Below are positions 7,830 through 16,409 of a stretch of DNA of 52,862 nt, in pieces (within the stretch, counting starts at the first letter, position 1; every line of letters starts with the position of its first letter). Position numbers and translations under genes: made by a program. The DNA is from Lachnospiraceae bacterium (GTDB taxonomy: Bacteria > Bacillota_A > Clostridia > Lachnospirales > Lachnospiraceae), in assembly GCA_009911175.1 (NCBI GenBank), contig QXWX01000047.1:1-52862 (forward strand), given 5' to 3'. The notes beneath the pieces were generated by a model. That model was not told the origin of the DNA and made no database searches. It saw only the letters and a list, made by a program, of their open reading frames with translations.

Positions 7830-8181
7830 ACGGATGGAACTGGTATGTAAGCGGATTCCGGCAGGCCGGGCAGCATCCTACGGACAGATCGCCCTGCTCT
7901 GCGGAAAGCCGGGCAATGCCCGGCAGGTTGGTTATGCCCTGCGGCGGGGACGGGCAGGGGAGAGTGTCCCCGCCCATCGGATTGTGAATGCAAAGGGCTT
8001 GTTAAGCGGCGCAGAGGCTTTTGAGACCCCGGAGACCCAGAAACGGCTTCTGGAGGCGGAGGGCGTCCGGGTGCGGAAGACGGATGCGGGCTGGCAGGTG
8101 GATCTGAGAGAATACGGATGGGGCAACTCGATCGAAGAGGCGGAGGAGCTTTACCGGATTTTTCAGGAAAGGGGAATATAA
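7813..8181 (+). CDS. MGMT-family alkyltransferase-like protein lacking the acceptor cysteine
   Basis: This 122-residue protein has the DNA-binding domain of O6-alkylguanine-DNA alkyltransferase: RIPAGRAASYGQIA, then a helix-turn-helix with the finger arginine (GNARQVGYALRRG), then the active-site loop. That loop normally reads PCHRV; here it is VPAHRIVNAKG, so the methyl-accepting cysteine is replaced by alanine. Alkyltransferase-like (ATL) proteins, usually with Trp or Ala here, bind O6-alkylguanine and hand lesions to nucleotide excision repair without repairing them. There is no N-terminal methyltransferase domain. Two adjacent ATG codons (7813, 7816) are possible starts, and both overlap the fic stop. 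The gene ends three bases before the converging PucR gene. Confidence 0.82.
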   Translation: MMDFYKRMELVCKRIPAGRAASYGQIALLCGKPGNARQVGYALRRGRAGESVPAHRIVNAKGLLSGAEAFETPETQKRLLEAEGVRVRKTDAGWQVDLREYGWGNSIEEAEELYRIFQERGI

Positions 8182-8183
8182 TA

Positions 8184-9785
8184 CTATTTTTTCTGCCCTT
8201 TCAGATAATCTAATACCCGGAAAGAATATTCATAGGCGAACAGATCCTTTCCGGAATTGATCTGTATGTCAAACAATTCTTCCATTTTTCCCAGCCTGTA
8301 AAAAAATGTACTCCGGTGGATATGCAGTTCTGCCGCTGACGCCGCCGCATTGCGGTTATTCGACAGGTAAAGCCTCAGTGTGTGGGTGTATTCCGTCCCG
8401 GAGGTCCGGTCGTATTCAAGAAGGCGCAGGAGATCCGGGTGGACGGAGGCCGCCAAAAGTCCCGTATCCGTACATTGTGAAAAAATATGCTCGAGAAAAT
8501 AGCCTTCAAAATAAACTAGATACTGCTTGAGCGGATGGGATATTTTTTCATAAAGCCGGAACAGCTCATAGGCTTGCTGATAGTAAAGGCTGGTCCGGGC
8601 AATATCGGTATAGGGATGACTGATAAAGGCGCAGATATGGTTCAGTTTCAAAAATGTTTCCAATCGGTTCTTTTCCTTTTCTGCGAAAATCATCCGGGAA
8701 TTGCGGGGAAGCAGAATCACCAGATCCCCGCGGAACAGAACGACCATGCAGTCTGGAAGGATGGTAAGAAGCTGTTCATAGTAGCTTTTCGGGTGAAGCC
8801 GATTTTTTGAGGGCTCCGTAAACTTAAGCACCAGTACCGAATAAAAATACGTCTGAGAGTGTCCGAGACGGATCAGGTGGTCTAGGATATAATCCGTCCG
8901 GTCAAAATGCCCTTCCAAAAGTTCTGTAAGAAAATATTCATATTTAAACCCCGTGGGGTGCCGGTAACTGGAATCCTTTTGCATTTCGATGGAAAGCATC
9001 TGGGAAAAGGCTTCGATAAATTCCAGGTCATCCTCTGTAAATTCCCGGACCGTACCCCGCACACAGATATAACCTACTACTGTATGGTGAATGCGGATAC
9101 TCTCGAAGACCCATTTGTAAGGGTGTTCGTCCAGTGTGGTGATAAAAGGCACGGTAGAAGTATAAATGTGTTCAATGATCTTGTGGTTTTCCATGTTCTC
9201 GAATAAGCGCTCTTTTACATAAGTACGTCCCTGCTTTATCTCCAGATGCTCTGTATCGTTTACGACCGGATAGGCGGAGATCACGGAAAAACTGGTGTCG
9301 CATACCGTCACCGGATTATTCAGAAAGGAGTGGGCGATCCGGGCCATTGCGGAAATCCCGCTGTTATTGTGCAGCGCCTGGAATAAACTTTTTCTTCTCT
9401 CTTCCAGCATGGTATGCTCCAGTATCACTTCTTCAATACAGTTAAAAATCTCTGTAATCTCCAGATTTTCCTTTATATACAGAATCTCCGAACAGGCGGG
9501 GGCATCCTTCCGGCCGAGAAGCAAAAGATGGGGCGGAGGATTTTCGGGACAGAACTGCCCGGCGCTGCAGATATAGAGCAGATTTTCCCCTGGCGCAGAC
9601 GGGCGGCGGGATTGCATTGTGCCAGCCAAAACGCGGCCTGCTGCATTTTCAGAGGAAGCAGGACAGCGTTGCTGTTCTGAGAAAAAGCGGACTCCGTAAA
9701 TGGCTGTCCTGGAATGATATTGCCCATGAATCTGTATATGGAATGTAGTTTCTAACGCATGAATGATTTGTTCTAAATATGCCAT
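8184..9785 (-). CDS. PucR/CdaR-type transcriptional regulator
   Basis: This 533-residue cytoplasmic regulator ends in a PucR-type helix-turn-helix (HTH_30) at about 465-525: LRLYLSNNRNAAASAAELHI, then HRSTFFYRLGKMEELF. The middle part (about 290-430) fits the degenerate GGDEF-like or GAF-like sensing region found in this family. The N-terminal 150 residues resemble the purine-catabolism-type leader domain only weakly. AGGAGG lies eight bases before ATG 9785. The gene is divergent from the electron-transfer operon at 10104 across a 318-bp region with palindromes, so it is the likely regulator of that operon. PucR members usually activate catabolic genes in response to a small-molecule substrate. 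Confidence 0.85.
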   Translation of the reverse strand: MAYLEQIIHALETTFHIQIHGQYHSRTAIYGVRFFSEQQRCPASSENAAGRVLAGTMQSRRPSAPGENLLYICSAGQFCPENPPPHLLLLGRKDAPACSEILYIKENLEITEIFNCIEEVILEHTMLEERRKSLFQALHNNSGISAMARIAHSFLNNPVTVCDTSFSVISAYPVVNDTEHLEIKQGRTYVKERLFENMENHKIIEHIYTSTVPFITTLDEHPYKWVFESIRIHHTVVGYICVRGTVREFTEDDLEFIEAFSQMLSIEMQKDSSYRHPTGFKYEYFLTELLEGHFDRTDYILDHLIRLGHSQTYFYSVLVLKFTEPSKNRLHPKSYYEQLLTILPDCMVVLFRGDLVILLPRNSRMIFAEKEKNRLETFLKLNHICAFISHPYTDIARTSLYYQQAYELFRLYEKISHPLKQYLVYFEGYFLEHIFSQCTDTGLLAASVHPDLLRLLEYDRTSGTEYTHTLRLYLSNNRNAAASAAELHIHRSTFFYRLGKMEELFDIQINSGKDLFAYEYSFRVLDYLKGQKK

Positions 9786-10103
9786 GGGTATCCTCCTGTT
9801 CCGGATAAATCAAAAAGAGATGCCTTTAGTTATAAAAAAGAAATATGCAGGAAATCGTATGAAAATATCTATCAGACAAATGTCTGAAAAATAATGCTGT
9901 ATCTTCCATTTTATTCGACCTGCAGAGCATGATTGTTAAAAAAATAACTGTTATAATCTACATAAAGTATAACAGATTCATCCATTGTTTTCAAGAGAAA
10001 TGCGTGAAGTCCCGGAGTTATCGTGAGAAGCATGATACAGGATAAAATGAGAACAGAGAAAACAAACAGAAAAGATGATGAATCAGACAAAAGGAGGATG
10101 AAA
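9786..10103. promoter_or_regulatory. Divergent control region between PucR gene and electron-transfer operon
   Basis: Two palindromes stand out: CAGACA-AA-TGTCTG at 9873-9886, and CTGTTATA (9949-9956) with TATAACAG (9968-9975), the latter enclosing a TATAAT at 9952-9957 that could be a rightward -10 element. No good -35 box sits 17 bases upstream, which is common for activated promoters. The first palindrome is a plausible PucR binding site. No small gene is supported here. Confidence 0.45.
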
Positions 10104-11048
10104 ATGGCGGTAAAAGTAATGGGCATCACTTGCGGAAGAAAGAACAGCAACAGTGAAGTGCTCCTGAAAGAAGCCCTGATGTACTGTGAGGAGACAGGCG
10201 CGGATGTCACGATGATCAATTTGAAAGATTATCATATTGAAAGCTGCACCGGCTGTACGTCCTGTACCAGAGGTATGGCACAGGGAAAGAATGTGGGATG
10301 CGTGCTGGACCAGAAAGATGACAAAAAGAAGATCATGGAAGCTATGCTGGCACAGGACGCGGTCCTCTTTTCGGCTCCCACCTATGACCTGATGCCGAAT
10401 GCGGAATATCTGATGTTTGCCCAGAGGAGCCTGAGTTATGAAACTTCGTTTCTGGAGACCATCGGAGCGATTGAGCACAAGGACCGGATCGCGGGCCTGA
10501 TCTGTGCCGGGGGATCTACAAGGGCATGGCAGTCTATGGCATTGGAGGCGATGCAGGCAACCATGTTTACCACGGATATGAAGGTCGTGGACATGATCCT
10601 GGCAACCCGGGTTCCGGGCAGAGCGCAGTGCCTCCTGGATGATAAGCTGATGGCGCGGGCAAGAAAAATGGGTGAAAACATCATGAAGGCGATCCATACG
10701 CCCCCGGAGGAGCGGGGATGGCTCGGCGATGAGGATATGGGGTGGTGTCCCAACTGCCATTCCAACGCGCTGGTGCTGGGAGAGCCCCAGTGGGACGGCC
10801 TGCATTATCCGGTGGAATGCCAGGTCTGCGGCGCGGGCGGTAATCTGGAGCAGACAGAGGACGGAAAGTGGAAGTTCGTGATCCAGGAGGACGGCTATCT
10901 GAAAGACCGTACCACAGTCGCGGGACGGGCGAAGCACCTGGAAGAGATCGGGCATACGGAAGGTGGATTCTATGCGGACCCGAAGAAGCTGGAGCTGGTG
11001 AATCAAAGGCTGGAAACATATAAGAACAAGCAGTTCAAGGGAATATAA
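10104..11048 (+). CDS. Flavodoxin-fold reductase with C-terminal zinc ribbon
   Basis: This 314-residue protein starts with an NADPH-dependent FMN reductase fold (VKVMGITCGRKNSNSEVLLKEA; FMN-phosphate loop GRKNSNS) and has a cysteine cluster ESCTGCTSCTRG near residue 50 and an SAPTYDL flavin loop near residue 90. The C-terminal 90 residues hold a rubredoxin-like ribbon, CPNCHSN and CQVCGAG. This suggests FMN plus a bound metal or Fe-S centre, and a role as an electron carrier or small-molecule reductase. AAAGGAGG at 10090-10097 sets ATG 10104; the ATG at 10098 is too close to it. It heads a four-gene operon and is paralogous to the protein at 33583, which has the same two-domain layout. Confidence 0.8.
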   Translation: MAVKVMGITCGRKNSNSEVLLKEALMYCEETGADVTMINLKDYHIESCTGCTSCTRGMAQGKNVGCVLDQKDDKKKIMEAMLAQDAVLFSAPTYDLMPNAEYLMFAQRSLSYETSFLETIGAIEHKDRIAGLICAGGSTRAWQSMALEAMQATMFTTDMKVVDMILATRVPGRAQCLLDDKLMARARKMGENIMKAIHTPPEERGWLGDEDMGWCPNCHSNALVLGEPQWDGLHYPVECQVCGAGGNLEQTEDGKWKFVIQEDGYLKDRTTVAGRAKHLEEIGHTEGGFYADPKKLELVNQRLETYKNKQFKGI

Positions 11049-11164
11049 AGCAGACTGGAGATCGTAAATCCACGGAGAACAGGAAGCAGGTTTCAGGCAT
11101 TGGAAATCAGGAATCCGCATAGAGCAGGGAATAAATTTCAATCAGAAAAAGGAGGCAGAAAATC

Positions 11165-12652
11165 ATGAAGAAAATGGAAACAGATGTGATCGTAGTGGCG
11201 GCAGGACTTTCCGGCCTTGCGGCCGGCATAGCGGCGGCGGAAAACGGCGCAAGGGTGCTGGCTTTTGAGAAGGCAAACACCACCGGCGGAGCAGCCAATA
11301 TGGGGATGGGCCCCCTGGGAGTCGGCTCCAGGATTCAGAGGGAGCATATGATCTCACTGACACCGGGAGAAGCTTTCCGCAAGCACATGTATTTTACCCA
11401 TTATCGGGTAGACGCAAGGATGGTACGGGATTATTATTTCAAATCCGGAGACACCATTGACTGGCTCATGGATATGGGCGTAGAGTTCGTAGGGGTGCAG
11501 CGGGCGTTCAGCGCTCCGGAGGATACCAGGGCTTATTCAGACGGAGAATTTACCTGGCACGTGTGCAAGCCGGAGGGCGGCGGAATCCCGGGACCGCGCG
11601 CGGCTACATCCATGACCAAGAAGATGACGGAGCACGCAAGGGAGCTGGGCGTGGAATTTCTGCTGGAGACTCCGGTGAGCAAGATCCTCATGGAAGAGGG
11701 ACGCGCGGTGGGCGTGCTGGCAAAGGATAAAGACGGAGAAGAGATTGAGGCAAGGGCAAATTCTGTGATCATTGCCACCGGCGGATTCGGGGACAATCCG
11801 AAGATGATCCGGGAAGAGACCGGGTATGAATTCGGAAAGACCATCTTCAATTTTGCCATTCCTGGTATGAAGGGGGACGGCCTGAAAATGGCATGGGAAG
11901 CAGGGGCAGGAAAAGAACCCTGCGGAATGGAGCTGATGTACCAGCTTCCGGACAATATGAACCATTTTATCCTGGACGGAGCCTTCCGGCAGCCCTGCCT
12001 GTGGGTCAACAGAAACGGCCAGCGGTTCATGCCGGAAGACCAGATCGGAAACACCACATTTACCGGAAACGCGATTACCGTACAGCCGGGCAGCGTGGCG
12101 TATTCAATCTTTGACAGCAAGCTCCTGAAGAAATACAAAAAGAAAGGTCCGGACATCGTATCTCATGTACATCCACATGACCTGTATGATCATTTTGACG
12201 AGCAGTGGGAACGGGATCTGGCGGACGGATATGAGCCTATAACCCAGGCGGATACCATCGAGGAGCTGGCTGAGAAAGCGGGGATTGATGTAGAAGGGCT
12301 TGTTGCGCAGATTGAAGAATACAATGAGATGTGTGCCGATGGATTTGATGAGATCTTTGAGAAGGACAGGCACTACATGCAGCCCATCGCAAAGGCGCCG
12401 TTCTACTGCTGCCGTCAGAATGTAGGCGCTTATGGTTCTCTGGGCGGGGTCAAGATCAATCACAAGACGCAGGTACTGACTCAGGAGGCAAAAGCCATTC
12501 CGGGGCTTTACTGCGTGGGAACCGATGCCTGCAACATTTTCGGAGACAGCTATCCATTTATCCTTGCGGGTAATACCATGGGCTTCTGCCTGAACAGCGG
12601 GCGGATCGCTGGGGAAAATGCTGCTGCGGAGCTGGACGATTTTGAATATTGA
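11165..12652 (+). CDS. FAD-dependent oxidoreductase, fumarate-reductase/ketosteroid-dehydrogenase type
   Basis: This 495-residue protein is of the FAD_binding_2 family. The dinucleotide fold begins at residue 7 (DVIVVAAGLSGLAAGIAAAE); the usual first glycine is an alanine. FEKANTTGGAANMGMG follows and SVIIATGGFGDN lies near 200. The C-terminal FAD contact reads PGLYCVGTDACNIFGDSYPF. The family reduces or oxidises activated C=C bonds (fumarate, urocanate, cinnamates, 3-ketosteroids). There is no Tat or Sec signal and no covalent-FMN domain, so it is cytoplasmic and must take electrons from a soluble partner, probably the Fe-S proteins downstream. AAAAGGAGG precedes ATG 11165. The substrate cannot be deduced. 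Confidence 0.85.
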   Translation: MKKMETDVIVVAAGLSGLAAGIAAAENGARVLAFEKANTTGGAANMGMGPLGVGSRIQREHMISLTPGEAFRKHMYFTHYRVDARMVRDYYFKSGDTIDWLMDMGVEFVGVQRAFSAPEDTRAYSDGEFTWHVCKPEGGGIPGPRAATSMTKKMTEHARELGVEFLLETPVSKILMEEGRAVGVLAKDKDGEEIEARANSVIIATGGFGDNPKMIREETGYEFGKTIFNFAIPGMKGDGLKMAWEAGAGKEPCGMELMYQLPDNMNHFILDGAFRQPCLWVNRNGQRFMPEDQIGNTTFTGNAITVQPGSVAYSIFDSKLLKKYKKKGPDIVSHVHPHDLYDHFDEQWERDLADGYEPITQADTIEELAEKAGIDVEGLVAQIEEYNEMCADGFDEIFEKDRHYMQPIAKAPFYCCRQNVGAYGSLGGVKINHKTQVLTQEAKAIPGLYCVGTDACNIFGDSYPFILAGNTMGFCLNSGRIAGENAAAELDDFEY

Positions 12653-12669
12653 TCTGTAGGAGCGAAAAC

Positions 12670-14760
12670 ATGAAGATAAACATTGACGGAAAAGAAATTG
12701 AGGCAAAGGAGGGGCAGTCGGTACTGGACGCCGCTCTGGAAGCCGGGATATTTATCCCCCATTTATGCAGTCATCCGGATTTGGAGGCCAAGGGAGGATG
12801 CCGCCTGTGCTCCATAGAGATCGAAGGGACAAAGGGCCCGGTGCCGGCATGTAAGACCATGGCAGAGCCGGGGATGCAGGTATCTGTTCACGGGGAGAAG
12901 GCGGAAAAGGTCAGAAAGACTGCCATGGAGCTGATCCTCGCCACCCATCCGGCGGACTGTACCGGATGTCCGAAATACGGAAAATGTGAGCTCCAGTCTA
13001 TGTACCAGTACATGGGCGTGGGGGCGGAGCGCTGGAGAAAAAAATCCAGAAGTGTCGCGAATGACGACAGCAATCCGCTGATCTCTCATTTATTTACCCG
13101 ATGCATCCGCTGCGGCCGGTGCATCCGGGCCTGCCAGGATCTGCGGGGCGTGAAGGTACTGGACTATATCCGGACCGATGCCGGAATCCGTGCCGGGATA
13201 CCTGAGGGAAAATCTCTGCGGGAAGCGGGCTGCCGTTTCTGCGGAGCGTGTATTGAGGTCTGCCCTACCGGTTCCATTATGGACCAGGTGAAGATCATGA
13301 AAGAAGACCGCTCCTATGCGGAAAATATCGTGCCCTGCAGAAGCGCCTGCCCCGCGCACATCGATATCCCACGGTATGTGCGCTACATACGCCAGGGAGA
13401 ATTTGACAAGGCGGCCGCGGTCACGCGGGAGAAGGTTCCCTTCCCGGAAACCCTGGGAAGCATCTGTAATCACGCCTGTGAAGCGGAGTGCAAGCGTAAT
13501 GAACTGGGAGCGCCGATTTCCGTATGCAAGCTGAAACGGGCGGCGGCAGTGAACGACAGCGGAGCCTGGAAAGCCAATATACGCCAGGATTCGCCTACCG
13601 GCAAAAAGGCAGCCATCATTGGAGCCGGGCCGGGAGGGCTTACCGCTGCATATTATCTGGCAAAGAAAGGCCATCAGGTGACGGTGTTCGAGAAAAACGA
13701 AAAGGCCGGAGGACAGTGCAGGTATGGGATTCCTGCCTACCGCCTGCCGGATGAAATTCTGGACCGTGAGATCGGGACCATTCTGGAGACAGGGGTGGAA
13801 CTGAAAACCTCCGTAAAGGCAGGAACGCCGGAAGAACTTTTAAAGCAGGGATTTGACACTGTCCTGGTGGCAGTGGGGACTCACCAGGGAGTAAGGCTTC
13901 CTCTGGAAGGAAATGACTTGGCAGGAGTCTGCGTGAACACGGAATTTCTCAAACGGGCAAGACAGGGCAAACCGCTTCCCGTGGGAGAAAGCGTGATGGT
14001 GCTGGGCGGCGGAAATGTAGCCTATGACTGTGCAAGGACCGCGCTTCGGCTTGGGGCGAAAGCGGTGCATATTGCCTGTCTGGAAAACGAACGGCAGATG
14101 ACCTCCACACCGGAGGAGATTGAAGAAGGGGCGCAGGAAGGAATCCAGCTCCATGCGGCGCATTCATTTCTTCGGATCACCGGGGAAGAGAAGGTGACAG
14201 GAGTAGAGCTTCAGAAAGTGGAACGGTTTTATTTCGACGAAAATCGGAAAGCTGTCATCGACCTGGTGGAAGGAAGCAATCGGGTCATTCCTGCGGATCA
14301 GGTCATCTTTGCGGTGGGACAGAAGCCGGAAGGGACGGAAGACTTCGGGCTGGAACTGACCCATGGGCCTTATATCCGGACGGATCAGGACTTGAAGACC
14401 AGCATGGAAGGCGTGTATGCGGCCGGAGATGTGGTCACCGGGACGAAATCCGTGATCGCGGCGATTGCGGCCGGGAGGAAGGCGGCGGAGCAGATGGATC
14501 TGTATCTGGGCGGAGACGGTGATATCAGCGAGATTCTTCTGGAACCTGAGATTCCGGATGCTTATATCGGACAGGCAGAGGGATTTGCGGGACTGCGGCG
14601 TGTGGAACCAAAGACGGCAGAACCACAGGAACGTGTAAAAGGATTTGACCTGGTGGAGCAGCCGCTGACCTGTGAGGAGGCACAGTGCGAGGCAGGACGG
14701 TGCCTGCAGTGCGACCTGCGCCTGCGGCTTACAAAACCGAAACTTTGGAATGAATATTAG
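12670..14760 (+). CDS. NuoG/GltD-like Fe-S flavoprotein, NAD(P)H oxidoreductase
   Basis: This 696-residue multidomain electron carrier begins with a plant-type [2Fe-2S] domain (CSHPDLEAKGGCRLC, then PAC). A NuoG-type His-Cys3 cluster follows (HPADCTGCPKYGKCELQ), then two [4Fe-4S] motifs (CIRCGRCIRAC and CRFCGACIEVC). The GltD-like part begins with CRSACPAHIDIPRYV and CNHACEAEC, then the FAD fold (AAIIGAGPGGLTAAYYLAKK), then the NAD(P) fold (VMVLGGGNVAYDCARTALRL). ATG 12670 follows TAGGAG; the gene lies 17 bases after the flavoprotein stop. The architecture matches proteins that pass electrons from NAD(P)H to ferredoxin or the reverse. In this operon it is the probable donor for the fumarate-reductase-like enzyme. 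A C-terminal CLQCDLR motif closes the protein, as in GltD. Confidence 0.87.
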   Translation: MKINIDGKEIEAKEGQSVLDAALEAGIFIPHLCSHPDLEAKGGCRLCSIEIEGTKGPVPACKTMAEPGMQVSVHGEKAEKVRKTAMELILATHPADCTGCPKYGKCELQSMYQYMGVGAERWRKKSRSVANDDSNPLISHLFTRCIRCGRCIRACQDLRGVKVLDYIRTDAGIRAGIPEGKSLREAGCRFCGACIEVCPTGSIMDQVKIMKEDRSYAENIVPCRSACPAHIDIPRYVRYIRQGEFDKAAAVTREKVPFPETLGSICNHACEAECKRNELGAPISVCKLKRAAAVNDSGAWKANIRQDSPTGKKAAIIGAGPGGLTAAYYLAKKGHQVTVFEKNEKAGGQCRYGIPAYRLPDEILDREIGTILETGVELKTSVKAGTPEELLKQGFDTVLVAVGTHQGVRLPLEGNDLAGVCVNTEFLKRARQGKPLPVGESVMVLGGGNVAYDCARTALRLGAKAVHIACLENERQMTSTPEEIEEGAQEGIQLHAAHSFLRITGEEKVTGVELQKVERFYFDENRKAVIDLVEGSNRVIPADQVIFAVGQKPEGTEDFGLELTHGPYIRTDQDLKTSMEGVYAAGDVVTGTKSVIAAIAAGRKAAEQMDLYLGGDGDISEILLEPEIPDAYIGQAEGFAGLRRVEPKTAEPQERVKGFDLVEQPLTCEEAQCEAGRCLQCDLRLRLTKPKLWNEY

Positions 14761-14775
14761 GAGGGCATTTGTAGC

Positions 14776-15351
14776 ATGAGTACATTAGATCGGATAAAAA
14801 ATTTGAAAGATACGGAATGCGCCGTGGATGTCCTTTTAAAAGAAGTGCGCGCAAACGAATGCCGGATGTGCGGAAGGTGCGTATTCGGATACGAGGGGAT
14901 CACGCAGTTGGAAATGATCCTCAGCGATATCACAGTAAAAAAGGGAAAAAGCACGGATCTGGAGCTGCTTCGGGAGCTGGGTGAGCTGATGGAGGGCCAG
15001 TCTCTCTGCGAAAAGGGAGAAGAGATCGCCAGGGCCGTTCTGGAAGTGGCGGAACTCTATCAGAGCGATTTTGAGGATCACATCGGAAAGAAGGGATGCC
15101 GGGCCGGGGTATGTAAAAAGTTCATGACCTATCATATCCTTGCAGAGAAATGTGTAGGCTGCGGCGACTGCATGGATGCGTGCGACGAGGACGCGATCCT
15201 GGGAAAAGCACGCTTCGTGCATGTGATCGAGCAGAACGAATGTACACAGTGCGGCGCGTGTATGGAAGCCTGTGATGAGGACGCGGTGGTACGGGCCGGG
15301 GCGGTGAAGCCGCGGTGCCCGAGGAAGCCGGTTCCATGTAAAAAAAGATAG
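14776..15351 (+). CDS. NuoF C-terminal-like / two [4Fe-4S] ferredoxin protein
   Basis: This 191-residue protein has an N-terminal half resembling the Fe-S end of NuoF/HndC: NECRMCGRCVFGYEGITQL and ELLRELGELMEGQSLCEKG, the usual CGxC...GT...SLC pattern. The last 70 residues form a bacterial ferredoxin with CVGCGDCMDACDEDAI and CTQCGACMEACDEDAV. It lacks the FMN- and NADH-binding parts of NuoF, so it cannot oxidise NADH itself and must work with the preceding NuoG/GltD-like subunit. It starts 15 bases after that gene with AGGAGG upstream. It is the last gene of the operon; no clear terminator follows in the 96-bp gap to the converging sialic-acid locus. Confidence 0.85.
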   Translation: MSTLDRIKNLKDTECAVDVLLKEVRANECRMCGRCVFGYEGITQLEMILSDITVKKGKSTDLELLRELGELMEGQSLCEKGEEIARAVLEVAELYQSDFEDHIGKKGCRAGVCKKFMTYHILAEKCVGCGDCMDACDEDAILGKARFVHVIEQNECTQCGACMEACDEDAVVRAGAVKPRCPRKPVPCKKR

Positions 15352-15447
15352 ACATAAAAATATGAGGATGTTGATCAAATCTAAGTGGAGGTATCGACCA
15401 TGACAAAAGCAGTTAATGATGGCTATCTATTTTCCGACAGCCCCAAA

Positions 15448-16290
15448 CTATTCGATCACTTCCCGACGTTTGTGTTCCCCTTCCTCCAGCGCCCGCAGCG
15501 TATTGTCATGAAGAAGCTCTTTGGCAAATTTGTCTTGTCCCACATAATAGGAATACATGATATCCAGCATGACCAGAATGGGAAACTGGGGGGAGATCAC
15601 GTTGCCGTGGTTCAGATGCCGGAGGGAGGGCAAAAGCACGATCTCGTCGCAAAACTCTTCGAAGATGCCACGATTCTTGGCGGTCAGGATGACCGTTTTG
15701 GCGCCTCTGCGGTGGGCCTCCCTGAGCAGGTAGAGCACATCCTCCTTTTCCCCGCTGATACTGATTCCGAATACCAGGCTGTTTGAGTCCTGGAACACGG
15801 CCTGCATGCGCATCAGGTCGGTGTCCTTGATGGAATCAATGTCTACCCCGATCCGCATAAAACGTAATTCCATTTCTTCGGCTGTCAGGCCGGAGCTCCC
15901 CCGGCCGCACACAAAGACCCGGCCAGACTGGTTGAGATACCGGCCGATCCGGGCAATCTGGGCCTCGTCTACCAGGCTGTAGGTCTTATTCAAAAGCTCC
16001 TGGTAGGCGTTGAGGACCATCCTTGTATTGCCGGTCATGGATTCCTGTTTTTCTACGAAAGTCTCTTCGTATTGGTATACGAACTCACGATACCCCCGGT
16101 AACCGCATTTTTTGGCAAAGCGGGACAGTGAGGCTTCAGATACATACAGCTTTTCGGAAATGGATTTTGCGGAAAAATCCATTTTCCTGCGGTTCTGTAT
16201 GAAAAAATCTGCGATCGTTTTTTCGACCATTGTAAAGTTATCATAATTCGATTCGATCATGGGTACTACGGATTTTACATAATATTCCAT
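15448..16290 (-). CDS. nanR: MurR/RpiR-family regulator of the sialic-acid operon
   Basis: This 280-residue regulator has an N-terminal HTH_6 domain (about 1-77: YDNFTMVEKTIADFFIQNRR, then KLYVSEASLSRFAKKCGYRG) and a C-terminal SIS sugar-phosphate-binding domain (about 125-255: VFVCGRGSSGLTAEEMELRF, then FGISISGEKEDVL). NanR proteins of this type sense ManNAc-6-phosphate. It is the last gene of the leftward nan operon, 120 bases after the kinase, with a hairpin between them. Candidate operators with sequence GAAAANNTTTTC lie upstream of nanE and nanA. The symbol is inferred from context, not from a specific motif. Confidence 0.8.
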   Translation of the reverse strand: MEYYVKSVVPMIESNYDNFTMVEKTIADFFIQNRRKMDFSAKSISEKLYVSEASLSRFAKKCGYRGYREFVYQYEETFVEKQESMTGNTRMVLNAYQELLNKTYSLVDEAQIARIGRYLNQSGRVFVCGRGSSGLTAEEMELRFMRIGVDIDSIKDTDLMRMQAVFQDSNSLVFGISISGEKEDVLYLLREAHRRGAKTVILTAKNRGIFEEFCDEIVLLPSLRHLNHGNVISPQFPILVMLDIMYSYYVGQDKFAKELLHDNTLRALEEGEHKRREVIE

Positions 16291-16345
16291 TGGTTCCTTA
16301 CCTATTGTTTTGAGACGGATGTATTTTCTGAAACACGTTTGTACA

Positions 16346-16380
16346 GGTACTCACAGCAAAATGCATTTGCTGTGAGTACC
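16346..16380. repeat. Perfect 15-bp stem between kinase and regulator genes
   Basis: GGTACTCACAGCAAA (16346-16360) pairs perfectly with TTTGCTGTGAGTACC (16366-16380) around a five-base loop. No T-run follows on the minus strand, so it is not a classical terminator. It may reduce or protect transcript between nanK and nanR, or be a small mobile repeat. Confidence 0.65.
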
Positions 16381-16409
16381 GTATCGGCCGCAAAGCGGCA
16401 TATATTCTT

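Noticed and set aside
10083..11141. Long open frame on the minus strand opposite the flavoprotein gene
   Set aside because: It has no ribosome site and no family likeness. The opposite strand has clear FMN-reductase and zinc-ribbon motifs.
15385..15786. Rightward frame starting after GTGGAGG with MTKAVNDGYLFSD
   Set aside because: The start looks real, but after about 20 codons it runs antisense through the RpiR gene. At most it is the start of a gene lost when the two operons were joined.
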